Part shown: positions 55,203 through 64,000 of the stretch, in pieces
Position numbering within the stretch: the first letter of the stretch is position 1
Layout of the letters: the number at the start of each line of letters is the position of its first letter
From: Serratia sp. PL17
GTDB lineage: Bacteria; Pseudomonadota; Gammaproteobacteria; Enterobacterales; Enterobacteriaceae
NCBI RefSeq assembly: GCF_017832355.1
Contig: NZ_JAFIBY010000006.1
Span: forward strand, 1 to 64,000
DNA: 64,000 nt
Direction: 5' to 3'
The notes under the pieces: model-generated
The model's input: only the letters and a program-made list of their open reading frames with translations
The model's database searches: none
What the model was told of the DNA's origin: nothing
Made by a program: the position numbers and the translations under genes

Positions 55203-55226
55203 CGCCCGGCCAGAGTGCGCCGGGCG
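55203..55226 (-). terminator. Intercistronic hairpin prtA-inh
   Basis: CGCCCGGC and GCCGGGCG make an eight-pair perfect stem with an eight-base loop between the prtA stop and the inh start. No T run follows, so partial attenuation or mRNA end protection is more likely than full termination. Confidence 0.55.
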
Positions 55227-55241
55227 CTATTATCTTCACTG

Positions 55242-57303
<2,062 letters not shown>

Positions 57304-57335
57304 TTGACTCTGGAGTTGGCTCCAGGGTGTAGAGT
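57304..57335 (+). promoter_or_regulatory. ZntR-type promoter of zntA
   Basis: TTGACT (-35) and TAGAGT (-10) are separated by 20 bases, the over-long spacing of MerR-family promoters. Between them is the operator CTCTGGAGTTGGCTCCAG, close to the E. coli zntA site CTCTGGAGTCGACTCCAG. Zinc-bound ZntR would activate by untwisting the spacer. zntR itself is not in this window. Confidence 0.9.
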
Positions 57336-57375
57336 CTGCCCAATGAACTTCATTAACGGCCCGGAGGGGGACGCT

Positions 57376-59691
57376 ATGACTCACCATGAAAACCATAATC
57401 ATCAAGAACACCATCATGCGGAAGGCGGTTGTGGGTGCAATCACAGCCACAGTAAAACCCAGCACGGTTGCAGCAGTGAAAAACAGAGTGGCGACAGCCA
57501 CAGCGGACATACGCACGCACATGATCATGGCGCTGGAAGTTGCAGCACGGAAGATCATGAGGATCCGGATGAGGAAAGTGACAGGCTAGCTGCCGCCCCT
57601 CTCTCCGGAAGTCAGCGCTATAGCTGGAAAGTTACAGGTATGGACTGCCCAAGCTGCGCCAAAAAAATTGAAAACGCGGTGACCGCCATCCCCGGCGTCG
57701 ACAACGCTCGCGTGCTGTTCGCCACAGAAAAATTGGTTGTCGACGCGCAATCCGATATTAGCCTGCGTATTCAGGACGCGGTAAAACAAGCCGGATTTAC
57801 CCTGCTCGGGGCGCAAACAGCCCAAGCCGAACAGCCAAAATCGTCGCGCCTTGGCGAGTTCGGTCCGCTACTGCTGCTTACCACGCTGATGATCGTCAGT
57901 TGGGCGCTCAGCATGGTCAACCCTGAACTGAGCCGCATTGCTTTTATAGCCACCACATTGGTAGGTCTGGCACCGGTCGCGACCAAAGCGGTTCGACTGA
58001 TCCGCTCCGGTACGCCATTTGCCATTGAAACGCTGATGAGCGTGGCCGCCATCGGAGCACTGTTTATCGGTGCAACGGCCGAAGCGGCGATGGTGCTGCT
58101 GCTGTTTATGGTCGGTGAAATGCTGGAGTCCTATGCCGCTAACCGCGCGCGCCGCGGCGTGAAAGCACTGATGGAATTGGTACCGGAAGACGCCCTGCTG
58201 CTTCAAGGCACGCAGCGCAAACGGGTACCGGTATCCAGCCTACGCCCTGGCGATGTGATTGAAATTGCCCCCGGTGGCCGCCTGCCGGCAGATGCCGAAC
58301 TGATCAATGCGTTCGCCAGCTTCGACGAAAGCGCCCTGACCGGCGAGTCGGTGCCCGTCGAACGCCAGCAGGGTCAAAAAGTCGCTGCGGGCAGTTTGTC
58401 GGTCGATCAGGCCGCGCAGATGAAAGTGGTTTCTGAACCTGGCAAAAACGCCATCGACCGCATTCTGCAACTGATTGAAGAAGCTGAAGAACGCCGAGCA
58501 CCGATCGAGCGTTTCCTCGATCGTTTCAGCCGGTACTACACCCCAGCTATCATGCTGCTGGCTATCGCAGTGATCCTGGTACCACCGTTAATGTATTCAC
58601 AACCCTGGGATACCTGGATTTATCGTGGCCTGACCCTGCTGCTGATCGGTTGTCCTTGTGCACTGGTGATCTCCACCCCGGCGGCGATCACATCCGGGCT
58701 GGCCGCCGCCACCCGCCGTGGTGCGCTGATTAAAGGCGGTGCGGCGTTGGAACAATTGGGCCAGGTACAAACCATTGCTTTCGATAAAACCGGCACGCTG
58801 ACTGAAGGCAAACCCACAGTCACCGATGTACTCCCGCTCAACGGCATCAGTGAACAACAATTACTGACCCTTGCCGCTGCGGTTGAAGCAGGTTCCCATC
58901 ACCCGTTGGCGCAAGCAATTATCAAACGCGCCGAGCAATACGGTGCGCCTCTGCCACTGGCACAAGGCCGTCGAGCATTGGCTGGCGTAGGGGTAGAAGG
59001 TATTGTCGACGGTAAAACCCTGCTGATCAGCGCACCTGCCAAGCTGGCCGCAGGTTTGCTGCAACAACAGGGTATCCAGCAGGTGGAGCGGCTGGAAAAT
59101 GCCGGTAAGACAGCGGTGGTGGTACTGGAAGAGGGTGTCCCTATCGGCCTGTTGGCGCTACGCGACACCTTGCGCAGCGACGCCAAACAGGCGATTGCCG
59201 AACTGAATGCATTGGGGATCAACGGGGTCATGTTAACCGGCGATAATCCACGTGCGGCGGCGGCAATTGCCTCTGAGCTTGGGCTGGATTACCGGGCTGG
59301 ATTGTTGCCGGAAGATAAAGTGAAGGCAGTGACGGAACTGAGCGAATTGCGTCCAACAGCGATGATCGGCGACGGCATCAACGATGCCCCGGCGATGAAA
59401 GCCTCCAGCATTGGCATCGCGATGGGCAGCGGTACCGATGTGGCCCTGGAAACAGCCGATGCCGCGCTGACTCATAATCGCCTGCTGGGTGTGGCGGAAA
59501 TGATCCGCATCTCACGCGCCACGCATGCCAATATCCGGCAGAACATCACCATTGCATTGGGGCTGAAAGGGGTATTTCTGATCACCACGCTGCTGGGCCT
59601 GACCGGGCTGTGGCTGGCCGTACTGGCAGACTCTGGCGCCACCGCGCTGGTCACCGCCAACGCGCTGCGGCTACTGAAGAAACGCGACTAG
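57376..59691 (+). CDS. zntA: Zn(II)/Cd(II)/Pb(II)-translocating P-type ATPase ZntA
   Basis: ZntA exports excess zinc, cadmium and lead from the cytoplasm. The start is ATG 57376, after GGAGGGGG and downstream of the promoter; an ATG at 57343 in frame would be at the transcription start itself. The 771-residue product opens with a His-rich tail (16 His and 4 Cys in the first 61 residues), then an HMA domain with GMDCPSCAKK (CPSC 91-94). The P-type core shows TGES, CPCALVISTPAA, DKTGTLTEGK, HHPLAQAI and GDGINDAPA. A GTGGCCC/GGGCCAC hairpin follows the stop. Confidence 0.97.
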   Translation: MTHHENHNHQEHHHAEGGCGCNHSHSKTQHGCSSEKQSGDSHSGHTHAHDHGAGSCSTEDHEDPDEESDRLAAAPLSGSQRYSWKVTGMDCPSCAKKIENAVTAIPGVDNARVLFATEKLVVDAQSDISLRIQDAVKQAGFTLLGAQTAQAEQPKSSRLGEFGPLLLLTTLMIVSWALSMVNPELSRIAFIATTLVGLAPVATKAVRLIRSGTPFAIETLMSVAAIGALFIGATAEAAMVLLLFMVGEMLESYAANRARRGVKALMELVPEDALLLQGTQRKRVPVSSLRPGDVIEIAPGGRLPADAELINAFASFDESALTGESVPVERQQGQKVAAGSLSVDQAAQMKVVSEPGKNAIDRILQLIEEAEERRAPIERFLDRFSRYYTPAIMLLAIAVILVPPLMYSQPWDTWIYRGLTLLLIGCPCALVISTPAAITSGLAAATRRGALIKGGAALEQLGQVQTIAFDKTGTLTEGKPTVTDVLPLNGISEQQLLTLAAAVEAGSHHPLAQAIIKRAEQYGAPLPLAQGRRALAGVGVEGIVDGKTLLISAPAKLAAGLLQQQGIQQVERLENAGKTAVVVLEEGVPIGLLALRDTLRSDAKQAIAELNALGINGVMLTGDNPRAAAAIASELGLDYRAGLLPEDKVKAVTELSELRPTAMIGDGINDAPAMKASSIGIAMGSGTDVALETADAALTHNRLLGVAEMIRISRATHANIRQNITIALGLKGVFLITTLLGLTGLWLAVLADSGATALVTANALRLLKKRD

Positions 59692-59712
59692 GCAATAACA
59701 CACTGTAACCAC

Positions 59713-59732
59713 GTGGCCCAGGAATGGGCCAC
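59713..59732. terminator. Hairpin between zntA and tusA
   Basis: GTGGCCC and GGGCCAC pair around a six-base loop between the two convergent stops. No strong T run on either strand. Confidence 0.5.
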
Positions 59733-59755
59733 GCCATCTATTCCCCGGGCAGAGG

Positions 59756-60001
59756 TTAGACGCCCTTACGTAACAGGTAGCGGTACGGTGCCTTATCGGT
59801 TTCCTGCGCCACCAGCGTATGTTCCATAAAACGGCAGAACCCCGGAATGTCGCGGGTTGTCGCCGGATCGTCAGCAATAATCAACAAGGTTTCACCGTTA
59901 TCCATATGGCGCACGGTTTTGCGCACCATCATTACCGGTTCTGGACAGCGCAATCCCAGCGCATCAAGCGTCTGGTCAGCCTGGGAAAATAAGTCAGTCA
60001 T
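59756..60001 (-). CDS. tusA: Sulfur carrier protein TusA
   Basis: TusA accepts sulfur from IscS as a persulfide on Cys19 ([11 protein letters not shown]) and passes it to TusD for 2-thiouridine formation in tRNA. From ATG 60001 ([11 protein letters not shown]) it is 81 residues, as in E. coli; the frame reads six codons further upstream without homology. It lies between zntA and yhhQ as in E. coli. Confidence 0.97.
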   Translation of the reverse strand: MTDLFSQADQTLDALGLRCPEPVMMVRKTVRHMDNGETLLIIADDPATTRDIPGFCRFMEHTLVAQETDKAPYRYLLRKGV

Positions 60002-60019
60002 GCATTTTTTCTCGTTCAA

Positions 60020-60410
60020 AAACGATCGGCGAACGCTCGCCGCATCTCATTAGCGCCTAGTTTACGCCGGTAGTTTTTCTGCGCAAGATGCGTTAACGTT
60101 TGCGTTAAAGAGGCTGCGTCTCCCGATGAAATGTGGTGCCGTCACTGCCCCCAACTGCCGTTATCACGGCGGAGGGTGCAGCCCATAGTGGGCCTATGAG
60201 CAAACCTGACAACACAGAGAACAGTTGTTGGAGGCGTGACCTTTCAGGCTGGGGCCAAATCACAGTGCTGCTGCATTATTCGCCGCTTATTTGGCCCACT
60301 AACCGTTGCATTGGTTGCGCAAACGCGTATCATGCGCCCGCGCAGCTTATTTCGTTGCACAGACAAGACATTTTTGGGTTCCCTCACCCCATTATTAAAA
60401 AGGCTACAAC
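60020..60410 (+). other. Structured region upstream of yhhQ
   Basis: About 390 bases with no convincing gene. It holds several self-complementary stretches: CCGTTATCACGG (60151-60162 region), GCCCATAGTGGGC (about 60181-60193), and a nine-base inverted repeat GGGCCAAAT at 60252-60260 with ATTTGGCCC at 60289-60297. Because yhhQ imports a queuosine precursor, a regulatory leader is possible, but I do not recognise a known preQ1 riboswitch class. Confidence 0.4.
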
Positions 60411-61076
60411 ATGTATTCGTTTACTGCTCAGCAGCGCTTTACCGCGTTGGTCTGGCTATCGCTGTTCCATATTGTCATCATTACCTCCAGCAACTACCTG
60501 GTGCAGTTGCCGATGTCCATTTTCGGCTTTCATACCACCTGGGGTGCATTCACCTTCCCGTTTATTTTCCTGGCTACCGATCTGACAGTACGTATTTTTG
60601 GCGCATCACTGGCGCGGCGTATCATTCTTTCGGTGATGGTGCCGGCGCTGTTTATTTCGTACGTGATCTCCACGGTGACCTATCAGGGCGAGTGGCAGGG
60701 TTTTGCCGCGTTGGGCAGCTTTAATCTATTTGTTGCGCGTATCGCCGTCGCCAGCTTTATGGCTTACGTACTCGGTCAGATCCTTGACGTCCACGTATTC
60801 AACCGCCTGCGTCAACGCAGCGCCTGGTGGGTTGCTCCCGCTGCGGCCATGTTCCTCGGCAATATCAGTGATACCCTGTCGTTCTTCTTTATTGCTTTCT
60901 ACAAGAGCAGCGACGCCTTTATGGCCAATAACTGGGTTGAAATTGCCCTGGTGGATTACAGCTTCAAAGTGCTGATCTGCATGCTGTTCTTCCTGCCAAT
61001 GTACGGCGTATTGTTGAACATGCTGCTTAAGCGCATCGCTGCACGTCAAAACGACGGTAGCCTGCAACCGAGTTAA
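60411..61076 (+). CDS. yhhQ: Queuosine precursor transporter YhhQ
   Basis: YhhQ is a member of the vitamin-uptake/QPTR family that imports 7-cyano-7-deazaguanine (preQ0) for queuosine modification of tRNA. The 221-residue protein has about six spans; FPFIFLATDLTVRIFG and FLGNISDTLSFFFIAFY are family signatures. It starts at ATG 60411 after AAAAAGGC. A perfect hairpin that covers the start of the next gene lies directly after its stop. Confidence 0.94.
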   Translation: MYSFTAQQRFTALVWLSLFHIVIITSSNYLVQLPMSIFGFHTTWGAFTFPFIFLATDLTVRIFGASLARRIILSVMVPALFISYVISTVTYQGEWQGFAALGSFNLFVARIAVASFMAYVLGQILDVHVFNRLRQRSAWWVAPAAAMFLGNISDTLSFFFIAFYKSSDAFMANNWVEIALVDYSFKVLICMLFFLPMYGVLLNMLLKRIAARQNDGSLQPS

Positions 61077-61086
61077 CCCGTGTTAT

Positions 61087-61122
61087 CATTGGCGGCCTGC
61101 ACTTACCCGGAGGCCGCCAATG
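61087..61122 (+). promoter_or_regulatory. Perfect 12-bp hairpin covering the GNAT start codon and ribosome site
   Basis: CATTGGCGGCCT and its exact complement AGGCCGCCAATG are separated by 12 bases. The right arm ends in the ATG of the acetyltransferase gene and contains or abuts its CCGGAGG ribosome site, so the folded RNA hides both. It also lies 10 bases after the yhhQ stop. No T run follows, so it is not an ordinary terminator. Confidence 0.75.
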
Positions 61123-61554
61123 ACAGTGACCACCCGCTACGCCACCCTCGAAGAAATTCATCGCCTGTACCAAGGCATCCCTGAGTTCGGTAACTTACAC
61201 AGTCTGGCTGATTTGCAGCAACGTATTGGATCTGCCTCGGCTAACGCACTGATCGCCGAGATCGACGGCCAACCCGCAGGGTTCAAACTCGGTTATCAAC
61301 AGCAGGAAAAGGTGTTCTACAGCTGGCTGGGCGGCGTATTGCCGAGGTTTCGCCGTTATGGTGTCGCACAGGCTTTACTCGTGGAGCAAGAGCAGTGGGC
61401 ACGGGCTCAGGGTTATCGACTGTTGGCGGTAAAAACGCGCAATCAGTTCCGTGCAATGCTGATGATGCTCATCAGTCATCACTATCAGATTGTTCAGCTG
61501 GAAAAGAAAGGCGAAGTGGCTGATTATCGGCTATTACTTGAGAAAACCTTGTGA
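61120..61554 (+). CDS. GNAT family N-acetyltransferase
   Basis: A 144-residue GNAT-fold protein; substrate unknown. Visible features are NALIAEIDGQPAGFKLGYQQ (beta4-like) and the acetyl-CoA loop GGVLPRFRRYGVAQALLVEQEQWARAQG, then VKTRNQFRAMLMMLISHHYQIV. It starts at ATG 61120, which is sequestered in a perfect hairpin. It lies between yhhQ and dcrB, where E. coli has no such gene. Confidence 0.88.
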   Translation: MTVTTRYATLEEIHRLYQGIPEFGNLHSLADLQQRIGSASANALIAEIDGQPAGFKLGYQQQEKVFYSWLGGVLPRFRRYGVAQALLVEQEQWARAQGYRLLAVKTRNQFRAMLMMLISHHYQIVQLEKKGEVADYRLLLEKTL

Positions 61555-61560
61555 CAACAT

Positions 61561-61601
61561 CTGCCTTGCATTTCACCCTGGAATAGGGTGCGATAAGGCA
61601 G
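61561..61601 (+). other. Nested inverted repeat in the dcrB leader
   Basis: CTGCCTT (61561) pairs with AAGGCAG (61595), and inside it CACCCT pairs with AGGGTG. It lies 34 bases before the dcrB ATG and just after the GNAT stop. It could be a terminator remnant or a leader structure. Confidence 0.4.
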
Positions 61602-61634
61602 TGAAACCCTACCTGAAAGGAAAAAGGAAGCCCA

Positions 61635-62198
61635 ATGCGTAAAGTAGCAAAATTGATGGGTATCAGCCTGTTAGTGCTTGGCCTGGCGGCCTGTGACGGC
61701 GACACCAAAGACACCAAGGCATCAGCGGCTGATGCTGCTGCCAGCGCCCCGGCGGGGCAACAGGTAAGCTTGCTGGAGGGTACGCTGGCCTTCACCCTGC
61801 CCGTTGGCATGGCGGACCAAAGTGGCAAACTGGGCAATCAGGCAAACAACATGCATGTCTACGCCGACAGCACCGGTCAACGTGCGCTGATCGTGATCCT
61901 CGGCGACAAAACCCCCGACAGCTTGGAAACGCTGAGCAAACGTCTGGAAGATACCCAACGTGCGCGTGATGCCAACCTGCAGGTGGTCACCAACAAAGCC
62001 ATCGACGTTGACGGCGTGCCACTGCGTCAGTTAGACAGCATCATCACCAGCAGCGGCGAGAAAGCCTACTCTTCTATCTTGATTGGCACGCTGAACAATA
62101 ACATGCTGACTATTCAGGTGACCCTGCCGGCGGATAACCAGCAGCAGGCACAGGCTGAAGCCGAAGGCATCATCAAAACGCTGAAGCTGAAAAAATAA
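61635..62198 (+). CDS. dcrB: Inner-membrane-associated lipoprotein DcrB
   Basis: DcrB is a lipoprotein needed for phage C1/C6 adsorption and linked to envelope lipoprotein maturation. The 187-residue product has a lipobox LGLAAC with Cys20, an Ala/Asp-rich linker, and a DUF1795-like domain from about residue 45 (VSLLEGTLAFTLPVGM to NMLTIQVTLPADN). GGAAAAAGGAAGC precedes ATG 61635. Convergent with glpC. Confidence 0.92.
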   Translation: MRKVAKLMGISLLVLGLAACDGDTKDTKASAADAAASAPAGQQVSLLEGTLAFTLPVGMADQSGKLGNQANNMHVYADSTGQRALIVILGDKTPDSLETLSKRLEDTQRARDANLQVVTNKAIDVDGVPLRQLDSIITSSGEKAYSSILIGTLNNNMLTIQVTLPADNQQQAQAEAEGIIKTLKLKK

Positions 62199-62206
62199 AT
62201 ACGCGA

Positions 62207-62239
62207 CTGTGTCCCTCCATTGAACCTGGAGGGACACAG
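62207..62239. terminator. Perfect 13-bp hairpin between dcrB and glpC
   Basis: CTGTGTCCCTCCA and TGGAGGGACACAG pair over a seven-base loop between the convergent stops. On the minus strand a T-rich stretch follows after a short gap. Likely a bidirectional terminator, stronger for glpC. Confidence 0.7.
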
Positions 62240-62250
62240 CCTGCGGTGCC

Positions 62251-63450
62251 TTACGCCAATGCCTGCGCCAGCAGAGTGATCGGATGTTCGCAGCGCTTGC
62301 TGGTCGACATTTCGATTTGCCATTTGCAGGTTTCGCAGTCGGTGACCACGACATCCACGCCACTTTCCTCTATCTGGCGGAACAGCGATGCACCGATCCC
62401 CTGTGAGGTCGCATAGTTTTCCGATTTAAAACCGTAGGTGCCGGCAATCCCACAGCACTGCGAGTCCAGCACGATCAGCTCCAGCCCCGGGATTTGCCGC
62501 AACAATTCCAGCGTATAAGCAGTCCAGCCCATTTTCTCCATATGGCAAGGCGTATGGTAAGCCACCCGTAATGGCGTGTTTTTCAATGGCAACTGACGTC
62601 CTTGATTGATCAGGCGATACAGATAACGTGTCGCCAGCTCTACCCGTTCACGCACTGCCGAGGTATCCACCTCCAGCAAATGCGGATATTCATCGCGCAG
62701 AGTAAAAGTACAGCTCGACGACGTTGCCACGACAGGAATACCGCGCTCCAGCACCGCTTCATGCAGCGACTCTGCATTCACCTTGGCCTGCTTTTTGGCC
62801 TGGGCGATAAAGCCGTTGGCGATTAGCGGCACGCCGCAGCATTTTTCACGCTTTAGCAGCTGCACGCCGATATCCATCGCATTAAAGACCTTGATCAGAT
62901 CCTTACCCAGTTGCGGATGGTTGTAATTGACGAAGCAGCCGTGGAAAAACGCCACCTGCTCAGCGTAACGCTGCTGGACCTGCGCTTGCTGGCGGTACCA
63001 GCGCCGGAAGGTGCCAAACGAATATTTAGGCAGTTCGCGACGATGGTCAATTTTTAACGCCTTATCCAGTAAAGCGCGTACCGGTTTCAACCCGGTAGCT
63101 GCATTAACGATCGGTGCAAACGGCGTCGATAGCGAGCCCATAATATCGGTGTGGCTCAGGATGGCATCGCGCAACGTAGGTTTGCTTTGGGCATAGTCGG
63201 CGCGAGCCCGTTGAATGATATCGCCGATTTTGACGTCTGACGGGCAAGCCACCTCACAGCGTTTGCAGTTAGTGCAATACTTAAGCGCTTCGTCGTACAA
63301 CGCCGGATCCTTGAGCCTCAGACGTTCACCGTCAGGCCCCGCCTGCTTTGGCCCCGGATAGAGTGGGTTGACTTTGGCCACGGGACAATAGGTGGTGCAC
63401 ACCGTACACTTGATGCAGTTCTCAAAACTATTGTCTTTCTGTAGGCTCAT
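62251..63450 (-). CDS. glpC: Anaerobic glycerol-3-phosphate dehydrogenase subunit C
   Basis: GlpC is the membrane-anchoring iron-sulfur subunit of the anaerobic GlpABC dehydrogenase that feeds electrons from glycerol-3-phosphate to menaquinone. From ATG 63450 (MSLQKDNSFENCIKC) it has 399 residues. Two 4Fe-4S motifs (CIKCTVCTTYCPV and CTNCKRCEVACPS) lie in the first 80 residues; two CCG-domain motifs (KREKCCGVPL and DSQCCGIAG) follow. The ATG overlaps the glpB stop by four bases. Confidence 0.97.
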   Translation of the reverse strand: MSLQKDNSFENCIKCTVCTTYCPVAKVNPLYPGPKQAGPDGERLRLKDPALYDEALKYCTNCKRCEVACPSDVKIGDIIQRARADYAQSKPTLRDAILSHTDIMGSLSTPFAPIVNAATGLKPVRALLDKALKIDHRRELPKYSFGTFRRWYRQQAQVQQRYAEQVAFFHGCFVNYNHPQLGKDLIKVFNAMDIGVQLLKREKCCGVPLIANGFIAQAKKQAKVNAESLHEAVLERGIPVVATSSSCTFTLRDEYPHLLEVDTSAVRERVELATRYLYRLINQGRQLPLKNTPLRVAYHTPCHMEKMGWTAYTLELLRQIPGLELIVLDSQCCGIAGTYGFKSENYATSQGIGASLFRQIEESGVDVVVTDCETCKWQIEMSTSKRCEHPITLLAQALA

Positions 63451-64000
63451 GGTTGCTCCTCCTGCGCTGCAATCTGTTGCGCAACATGCAGCGCTCCAAT
63501 CAGCGAAACACCCGCGCCGCAACCCTGCTGCAGCGGATCGTAGCTACCAGTCACCGCACCAATCGCGAACAGGTTGCTCAATGGCTCCCCGTGTCTTATT
63601 GCCCGTAACTGGCTATCGGTACGCACCCCAAATTGCAGATAGGGTTGCGGAGCAAACAGATCGCTATGGCACCAATCTGCGCGATCGGTTCGGCTGTCGA
63701 CATCCAACCCCAATACCGGTTCACGTATACCGTCGAAGTCCGCCACCAGCCCATTACTGAAAAAGCTGCCGCTGGCCAGCACCACGTGTTGCGCAATGAG
63801 CGGAATATCGGTGTGGTTGCGGGTATAGAGACCCGTCACACGCCCAGCGTCGATATCTGCCCGCAGTACGCTGTCACCTGGCATAAAAACGCCGCCCAGT
63901 TGCTGTAAACGCGATCGCAGAGCCTGGTGCAAGCGCATGCCCAACACCGAAGGGGGGAGCGTCGGCAACACGCGGATAGGTTTCCCCACCGCCGCCTGCA
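63447..64000 (-). CDS. glpB: Anaerobic glycerol-3-phosphate dehydrogenase subunit B (5' end outside window)
   Basis: GlpB is the FMN-type flavoprotein subunit of GlpABC. Only the C-terminal ~183 codons are present; the frame is open to the window edge. RVLPTLPPSVLGMRLHQAL, VVLASGSFFSNGLVADFDGIREPVLGLDV and NLFAIGAVTGSYDPLQQGCGAGVS match E. coli GlpB. The gene continues to the right, where glpA is expected. It overlaps glpC by four bases. Confidence 0.95.
   Translation of the reverse strand, partial: QAAVGKPIRVLPTLPPSVLGMRLHQALRSRLQQLGGVFMPGDSVLRADIDAGRVTGLYTRNHTDIPLIAQHVVLASGSFFSNGLVADFDGIREPVLGLDVDSRTDRADWCHSDLFAPQPYLQFGVRTDSQLRAIRHGEPLSNLFAIGAVTGSYDPLQQGCGAGVSLIGALHVAQQIAAQEEQP

Noticed and set aside
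60133-60585. 150-codon open frame entering yhhQ from upstream
   Set aside because: Out of frame with YhhQ and lying over a hairpin-rich non-coding leader; no protein pattern.

Overview
This is a gamma-proteobacterial chromosome segment, almost certainly from Serratia. Protein by protein it reads as an enterobacterial core genome. It also carries a 504-residue serralysin metalloprotease with its periplasmic inhibitor, which is a Serratia hallmark. GC content looks moderately high, coding density is high, and no rRNA, tRNA, insertion sequence, prophage or CRISPR array is visible. I cannot fix the species; the S. marcescens or S. liquefaciens/proteamaculans side of the genus would fit.

Left block (about 1-29,400) follows the E. 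coli 86-min order. hemG (cut by the window edge), trkH, yigZ and pepQ form one leftward unit. An MFS transporter is divergent from fadBA (beta-oxidation), which has a FadR palindrome at its promoter. Then come fre, ubiD and pepE, the anti-terminator rfaH, hemB and tatD, tatABC, and the ubiquinone genes ubiE, ubiJ and ubiB. These are followed by rmuC, a DedA membrane protein, a tyrosine-phosphatase-like protein, udp with two CRP-like sites, the hydrolase ysgA, the divergent metE/metR pair and yigM. Departures from the E. coli order include hemB beside tatD (and of the magnesium type), pepE beside rfaH, and the dedA/phosphatase insertion.

At about 29,400-29,530 the order jumps to the E. coli 76-min block. 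It contains yhhA, ugpBAEC-ugpQ (glycerol-3-phosphate uptake, with tandem Pho-box-like half-sites upstream), an aminotransferase, livKHMGF (branched-chain amino-acid uptake), panM, rpoH, ftsYEX, rsmD, yhhL, yhhM, yhhN, zntA, tusA, yhhQ, dcrB and finally glpC and partial glpB. Accessory genes sit between these core genes. They are a DUF3142 protein with a large exported repeat-type protein after panM, an MFS transporter with a lantibiotic-dehydratase-like fragment between yhhM and yhhN, prtA-inh between yhhN and zntA, and a GNAT gene between yhhQ and dcrB.

Non-coding content includes four copies of a dispersed ~125-bp repeat with TATACCC/GGGTATA-like ends, a separate 57-bp palindromic element, several clear Rho-independent terminators, and probable FadR, CRP, MetJ, PhoB and ZntR sites. 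A perfect 12-bp inverted repeat folds the start codon of the GNAT gene into a hairpin. No complete unknown system stands out. The best leads are that hairpin, the panM-linked exported pair, the lantibiotic-dehydratase-like fragment, and the repeat lying in the ugpB leader.
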